This document shows, piece by piece, positions 50,683 to 55,024 of a stretch of DNA of 55,024 bases. Below the pieces are notes generated by a model. The model was given only the letters and a program-made list of their open reading frames with translations, searched no databases and was not told the DNA's origin. Source of the stretch: an uncultured Alphaproteobacteria bacterium (GTDB taxonomy: Bacteria; Pseudomonadota; Alphaproteobacteria; Rhodobacterales; Rhodobacteraceae); the NCBI GenBank assembly GCA_902530595.1, contig CACAAX010000010.1, forward strand, positions 1-55,024, read 5' to 3'. Position numbers and translations under genes: made by a program. How positions within the stretch are numbered: the stretch's first letter is position 1; each line of letters begins with the position of its first letter.

Positions 50683-52464
50683 ATGCATTTGTACAGATCA
50701 CATCACTGTAATGAATTACGAGCAGGAAACGATGGGGAAATCGTAAAGCTTTCTGGTTGGGTACATAGAGTACGTGATCATGGAGGCGTGCTTTTCATTG
50801 ACCTAAGAGATCATTTTGGTCTTACCCAAGTTTTAGCTGATCCTGATAGTCCCGTTTTTAAAGATGTAGAAAATGTGAGAGCAGAGTGGTGCATATCAAT
50901 AGAAGGAACTGTGAGAAAGAGAGATAGTTCCTTAATAAATGAAAAATTGCCAACAGGGGAGATAGAGGTTTTCATAGCAAAAATAAATATTTTAGGGGCT
51001 TCGGAGGAACTTCCTTTACCTGTTTTTGGAGATCTTCCATATCCAGAAGAAACAAGACTAAAGTATCGTTTCCTCGATTTAAGGAGAGACGGAATACACC
51101 AGAATATTATGTTGAGATCAAAGATAATCGAGTTTATACGAAAAGAGATGTGGGAAAACGGTTTCAACGAATTTCAAACGCCAATAATATCATCATCTTC
51201 TCCGGAAGGAGCGCGAGATTTTTTAATTCCTTCACGATTACATCCTGGAAAGTTTTATGCGCTACCGCAAGCTCCTCAAATCTACAAGCAGCTGATAATG
51301 GTTGGTGGCTTTGATAAATATTTCCAGATTGCACCATGCTTTCGAGATGAAGATCCTAGATCGGATAGATCTCCAACTGACTTTTATCAGCTAGATATAG
51401 AGATGTCTTTTGTAGAGGAACATGATGTATTTCAATTGGTAGAAAAAGTGTTTGTCAAACTCTTTGAAAGCTTTTCGGACTCCTATGCAGTTAATAATAA
51501 CTTTCCCATTATTAGCTTTGGCCAATCTATGGAGTGGTATGGTACTGATAAACCAGATTTAAGAAATCCAATAAAAATGATGGATGTTTCCGAGTTTTTT
51601 GTTTCTTCAGACTTTAAAATCTTTGCCGATATTTTGACGAAAGATGGAACACAGATCAAAGCAATACCAGCAAAAGGTGGAGGCAGTAGGAAATTTTGTG
51701 ACAGAATGAACAAGTTTGCGCAAGAGCAAGGGCTACCGGGTATGGGCTATATCTTTTGGCGGTCAGATGATAGAGGTAATTTAGAAGCAGCAGGACCAAT
51801 AGCAAAAAACTTAGGCGAGGAAAAGACAGAAAAATTAAGAAATTTTCTCGGTCTTGATAAAGGAGATGCAGCCTTTTTCTTGGGTGGTGTACCTGCCCAT
51901 TTTAATGATATTGCCAGCAGGGCTAGGGACATCGTTGGCATCGAACTAGACATTACAAATTCAAATTCTTATGAGTTTTGTTGGATCACTGATTTTCCAA
52001 TGTATGAAAGAGATACAGAGACAGGAAAAATTGAGTTTTCACATAACCCTTTTTCAATGCCTAAGACCGATTTATTGAGTGAAGATATTGATCCTTTGAG
52101 TGTATTGGGGATGCAGTATGATTTATCGTGTAATGGGTATGAGATTTTGTCTGGCGCAATTAGAAATCATAAACTAGAGAACTTGTTTAAGGCGTTTGAA
52201 ATTGCGGGCTATACAAAAGAGGAGGTTGAGAGCCAGTTTTCAGGTTTAGTAAATGCTTTAAAATATGGTGCTCCACCTCATGGAGGATGTGCTGCTGGCA
52301 TTGATAGAATAGTAATGCTTTTGGCTAAGGAAGATAATATAAGGGAAGTTATTATGTTTCCTATGAACCAAAAAGCAGAGGACCCTATGCTTGGATCCCC
52401 CAGAAATCCAACCGTAGAACAATTAGATGAACTTAAATTAAAAATAATCGATCACGATCTATAA
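50683..52464 (+). CDS. aspS: Aspartyl-tRNA synthetase
   Basis: Class IIb synthetase. The N-terminal OB anticodon domain ([19 protein letters not shown]), class II motif 2 in [20 protein letters not shown], the bacterial GAD insertion (about residues 300-420) and motif 3 [14 protein letters not shown] are in order. 593 residues. The bacterial type may be discriminating or may also charge tRNA-Asn; no gatCAB or asnS is in view to settle it. A purine-rich AGGTAG precedes the ATG. Confidence 0.97.
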   Translation: MHLYRSHHCNELRAGNDGEIVKLSGWVHRVRDHGGVLFIDLRDHFGLTQVLADPDSPVFKDVENVRAEWCISIEGTVRKRDSSLINEKLPTGEIEVFIAKINILGASEELPLPVFGDLPYPEETRLKYRFLDLRRDGIHQNIMLRSKIIEFIRKEMWENGFNEFQTPIISSSSPEGARDFLIPSRLHPGKFYALPQAPQIYKQLIMVGGFDKYFQIAPCFRDEDPRSDRSPTDFYQLDIEMSFVEEHDVFQLVEKVFVKLFESFSDSYAVNNNFPIISFGQSMEWYGTDKPDLRNPIKMMDVSEFFVSSDFKIFADILTKDGTQIKAIPAKGGGSRKFCDRMNKFAQEQGLPGMGYIFWRSDDRGNLEAAGPIAKNLGEEKTEKLRNFLGLDKGDAAFFLGGVPAHFNDIASRARDIVGIELDITNSNSYEFCWITDFPMYERDTETGKIEFSHNPFSMPKTDLLSEDIDPLSVLGMQYDLSCNGYEILSGAIRNHKLENLFKAFEIAGYTKEEVESQFSGLVNALKYGAPPHGGCAAGIDRIVMLLAKEDNIREVIMFPMNQKAEDPMLGSPRNPTVEQLDELKLKIIDHDL

Positions 52465-52470
52465 ATTCGT

Positions 52471-52698
52471 TTAATAGAATAGATTGATAACTAAACAGGT
52501 CGGTATCCAAAGAATAATAGATACTATCGTGGTAATAGAAAACTTGCGTTTGAGATTAGGATTTACTGGAGATGAAGGTGCGGTACCTTCAATGATATTT
52601 CTCTCATCATTTTGGGTGGTAACATTTATAGGTAGAATGATAAATAATATAATAAACCAGTAAACTGATAATAGTACTATTGCAGATGTTATTGTCAT
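52471..52698 (-). CDS. DUF1467 family membrane protein
   Basis: Small membrane protein of 75 residues with two hydrophobic helices (about 4-24 and 52-73). The motif WFIILFIILPINVTTQ between them is the DUF1467 hallmark. The family is found in alphaproteobacteria, very often just after mce, as here with a four-base ATGA overlap. The function is unknown. It ends six bases from the convergent aspS stop. Confidence 0.85.
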   Translation of the reverse strand: MTITSAIVLLSVYWFIILFIILPINVTTQNDERNIIEGTAPSSPVNPNLKRKFSITTIVSIILWIPTCLVINLFY

Positions 52699-53105
52699 TG
52701 TTTGACTTCCTCTAACTCGATGAGAGTTCCATTAAAATCCTTAGGGTGCAGAAAAATTACTGGATTACCATGCGCACCAATTTTAGCTTCTCCATCTCCT
52801 AATACAGTTGCTCCATCTTTTTCTAGGCTCACAATAGCACTATTTATGTCCTCTACTTCAAAACAAATGTGGTGTATCCCACCTTTTTTATTCTTCTCAA
52901 GAAAGTTTTCTATTGGGCTTTTTTCTCCCAGTGGTTCTAGCAATTCTATCTTTGTATTTGGTAATTCAATAAATACTACCTTAACGCCATGATCTATTTG
53001 ATCGATGGGAGAACTTATTTTTACTCCCAGCATATTTTTATAGGTTTTTACAGCCTCATCTAATGTGGGTGTTGCTATAGCGATGTGGTTCAGTTTTCCA
53101 ATCAT
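52695..53105 (-). CDS. mce: Methylmalonyl-CoA epimerase
   Basis: Glyoxalase-fold enzyme that interconverts (R)- and (S)-methylmalonyl-CoA. Metal-binding positions are visible in LNHIAIATP near the N-terminus, GGIHHICFEV in the middle and GTLIELEE at the C-terminus. 136 residues. It implies a propionyl-CoA to succinyl-CoA route, whose other enzymes are not in the window. It follows dapE by two bases. Confidence 0.93.
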   Translation of the reverse strand: MIGKLNHIAIATPTLDEAVKTYKNMLGVKISSPIDQIDHGVKVVFIELPNTKIELLEPLGEKSPIENFLEKNKKGGIHHICFEVEDINSAIVSLEKDGATVLGDGEAKIGAHGNPVIFLHPKDFNGTLIELEEVKQ

Positions 53106-53107
53106 TT

Positions 53108-54268
53108 TTACACTTTCTTATTATAGTTTTTCAAAAAATCTTTATAGATATCTTTTAGCAAAACAATATCATCGACCTTAGTATTTTCATTAATTTGGTG
53201 CATAGTATCGCCAACTAAACCAAATTCTACAACTGGGCAGTATTCCCTCACAAATCGAGCATCTGATGTGCCGCCTCCAGTGGAAAGTTTACAATTTACA
53301 CCTGCTATTTCTTTTATTGAAGTAGTTAACAGGTCTGAAAGTTGGCCTGGCTCAGTCAAAAAGCTTTCACCAGAACATTTATACTTAATTTCCAGAGTCG
53401 CATTAGTTTCTTCATTATGCTTGGTGACAAGTGAGTCTATTTTTTTTGTTAGAGATAAGCATGAGTGCTGATCATTGAAACGCACGTTAAAATTAGCATA
53501 AGAATTCTCAGGTATAACGTTCAATGCTTCATTTTTTGTATCGATCGTTGAGATGTTTAAGCTAGAGGGCTCAAAAAAATCACTACCTTCATCTAGCTTA
53601 AGGGATTTTAATTCGCCGAGAAAGTGAATTAGTGCTTCGACTGGGTTAACTGCTTTGTCAGGATAAGCTATATGCCCCTGCTTTCCTTTACAAACTATAG
53701 ATCCGCTTAGCGAACCACGTCTACCAATTTTTATAGTATCGCCTACCAGCTTGGAGGAGGTAGGCTCACCAACAAGACAGTGGTCAAAAGCTTCATTATT
53801 TTTAACAGCCCACTTCAAAAGTTCTTTTGTACCGTATTCAGCGTGACCTTCCTCATCACTCGTGATTAATAGCAAGAAAGAGCAACTAAGCTCTTCTTCC
53901 TCAATGATTTCTTTAAGCGCAATAAGGAACGCTGCAACAGAAGATTTCATATCTACTGAGCCTCTACCAAAAATTCGATTGTTCCTAATATCACCACTGA
54001 ATGGATCGCTATCCCATAAACTTTCCTCTCCTGGTGGTACTACATCTACATGCCCATTAAAGGCCAGTGTTCTTTTGAAACCTGACTTTGGAGACCACCG
54101 TGCAAAAAGGTTTGTTACACCTTGGGTGGAGGAAACTTTTGCTTGGAAACCTAACTGCTCAACAAATGAAGAAATAAATTCTAGAGACCCATCGTCGTCT
54201 GGAGTAATTGACCTGAAACTAATAAGTTTTTTTGTCAATGCTATAGGATCATCTATCAATTTAGTCAT
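53108..54268 (-). CDS. dapE: Succinyl-diaminopimelate desuccinylase
   Basis: Dinuclear zinc hydrolase releasing LL-diaminopimelate for lysine and peptidoglycan. Expected ligands and catalytic residues are His73 and Asp75 in NGHVDVVPP, Asp106 in GRGSVDMKS, Glu139/Glu140 in TSDEEG, and the late His in DTMHQINE. 386 residues. It follows dapD with two bases between, so the two successive steps of the succinylase branch are encoded together. Confidence 0.95.
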   Translation of the reverse strand: MTKLIDDPIALTKKLISFRSITPDDDGSLEFISSFVEQLGFQAKVSSTQGVTNLFARWSPKSGFKRTLAFNGHVDVVPPGEESLWDSDPFSGDIRNNRIFGRGSVDMKSSVAAFLIALKEIIEEEELSCSFLLLITSDEEGHAEYGTKELLKWAVKNNEAFDHCLVGEPTSSKLVGDTIKIGRRGSLSGSIVCKGKQGHIAYPDKAVNPVEALIHFLGELKSLKLDEGSDFFEPSSLNISTIDTKNEALNVIPENSYANFNVRFNDQHSCLSLTKKIDSLVTKHNEETNATLEIKYKCSGESFLTEPGQLSDLLTTSIKEIAGVNCKLSTGGGTSDARFVREYCPVVEFGLVGDTMHQINENTKVDDIVLLKDIYKDFLKNYNKKV

Positions 54269-54270
54269 GA

Positions 54271-55024
54271 TTAGTCTCGTAATAAATCATTTATAGAAGT
54301 TTTACTTCTTGTTTTTTCATCGACCTGTTTGACGATCACCGCGCAATAAAGGTTTACTCCTCCTTTAGATGGAATAGAACCTGAGACAACCACGGAGTAA
54401 GGAGGTATTTCTCCATATGTTGTTTCACCAGTTTCTCTATTAAATATTTTTGTAGATTTTCCAATAAACACACCCATGCCCACTACAGCTCCCTCTCTGA
54501 CAATACAGCCTTCTACAATTTCGGACCTCGCTCCAATAAAGCAATTATCCTCGATAATAGTAGGCGATGCTTGCATAGGCTCTAATACACCTCCTATTCC
54601 TACTCCACCTGAAAGGTGCACATTTTTTCCTATCTGAGCACAAGATCCAACTGTTGCCCAAGTATCAACCATTGTCCCACTATCAACATACGCACCAAGA
54701 TTTACAAATGAGGGCATTAAAACAACATTTTCACCAATGAAGGCTGATGCTCTAACTACCGTGTTAGGAACAGCTCGGAAATTCTTCTTTTTCCACTCCG
54801 TTTCACCCCAGTCTTTAAACTTGCTATCCACTTTATCCCACCAGGTTGAATTTTGTGGCCCGCCTTTTTGTAATTCCATTTCTCTAAGCCTAAAACTTAA
54901 TAGAACTGCTTTTTTTGTCCATTGGTTCACCACCCATTCACCTGAGGCCTTTTTTTCTGCGACTCTTAAAGTACCGTTCCCTAGTAGATTTAAAGTTTGT
55001 TCTACAGCCTCTTTAGTTCTCCCA
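54271..55024 (-). CDS. dapD: Tetrahydrodipicolinate N-succinyltransferase (5' end outside window)
   Basis: Left-handed beta-helix acyltransferase that succinylates tetrahydrodipicolinate in lysine/DAP synthesis. The frame is open to the window edge, and about 250 C-terminal residues are visible of roughly 275. [38 protein letters not shown] and [10 protein letters not shown] are diagnostic. The internal GTG at 54933 lies well inside the conserved region and is not the start. It forms an operon with dapE, mce and DUF1467. Confidence 0.95.
   Translation of the reverse strand, partial: GRTKEAVEQTLNLLGNGTLRVAEKKASGEWVVNQWTKKAVLLSFRLREMELQKGGPQNSTWWDKVDSKFKDWGETEWKKKNFRAVPNTVVRASAFIGENVVLMPSFVNLGAYVDSGTMVDTWATVGSCAQIGKNVHLSGGVGIGGVLEPMQASPTIIEDNCFIGARSEIVEGCIVREGAVVGMGVFIGKSTKIFNRETGETTYGEIPPYSVVVSGSIPSKGGVNLYCAVIVKQVDEKTRSKTSINDLLRD

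Overview
The window is a dense, clearly AT-rich stretch of bacterial chromosome holding housekeeping genes only. It has 54 protein-coding genes, two of them cut by the window ends (rpsA at the left, dapD at the right). I see no tRNA, rRNA, CRISPR array, insertion sequence, prophage or integron. No gap without a gene exceeds about 235 bases. Gene content and order point to an alphaproteobacterium with a reduced, AT-shifted genome: rpsA/ihfB/lapA/trpFB, DUF484-xerC beside priA, hisC-tyrA-DUF2125, an atpHAGDC operon without F0 genes, ribF-MaoC-HAD-groESL, and mce-DUF1467. Many of these neighbourhoods, and the long Prs (337 aa), resemble marine Rhodobacterales. This is inference from remembered gene order, not from a search.

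Layout. 1-5.1 kb (+): rpsA, sppA, ihfB, lapA, trpF, trpB. 5.1-7.2 kb (-): pth, rplY, trpA. 7.3-12.1 kb: ychF (+), truA (-), ileS (+). 12.1-14.4 kb (-): xerC, DUF484, a transaldolase-family aldolase. 14.5-18.7 kb (+): priA, hisC, tyrA. 18.7-25.8 kb: DUF2125 (-), a MotA/ExbB-like plus MotB/OmpA-like membrane pair (+), clpA and gloB (-). 25.9-32.9 kb (+): a methyltransferase, atpHAGDC, an MFS transporter. 32.9-36.8 kb (-): prs, a cysteine-cluster protein, ribF, a MaoC hydratase, a HAD protein. 37.0-39.0 kb (+): groES-groEL. 39.0-44.2 kb (-): purK, purE, trxB, pgeF, a MidA/NDUFAF7-type methyltransferase, lgt. 44.3-47.3 kb (+): ubiK-like, ybjN-like, proC, csaA-like, a 2-hydroxyacid dehydrogenase. 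47.3 kb to the end: carB (-), aspS (+), then DUF1467, mce, dapE, dapD (-).

The genes cover translation (S1, L25, Pth, IleRS, AspRS, TruA, YchF), amino-acid synthesis (trpFBA, hisC, tyrA, proC, dapDE, carB), purine and PRPP supply (purEK, prs), energy (F1-ATPase), proteostasis (GroESL, ClpA), redox (TrxB, GloB) and envelope (SppA, Lgt, LapA, the stator-like pair). Several convergent gene pairs abut or overlap at their stop codons, which fits genome compaction.

The points most worth a second look are the stator-like pair at 19777-22688, whose periplasmic helical region looks too long for the periplasm, and the groESL leader at 36956-37010, where three mutually exclusive pairings, one covering the ribosome binding site, are possible. 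Smaller points are a purK stop codon inside a terminator loop, self-complementary stop-codon junctions, a strong ribosome binding site in lgt facing an ATC codon, and a HAD protein lacking the second motif-I aspartate.
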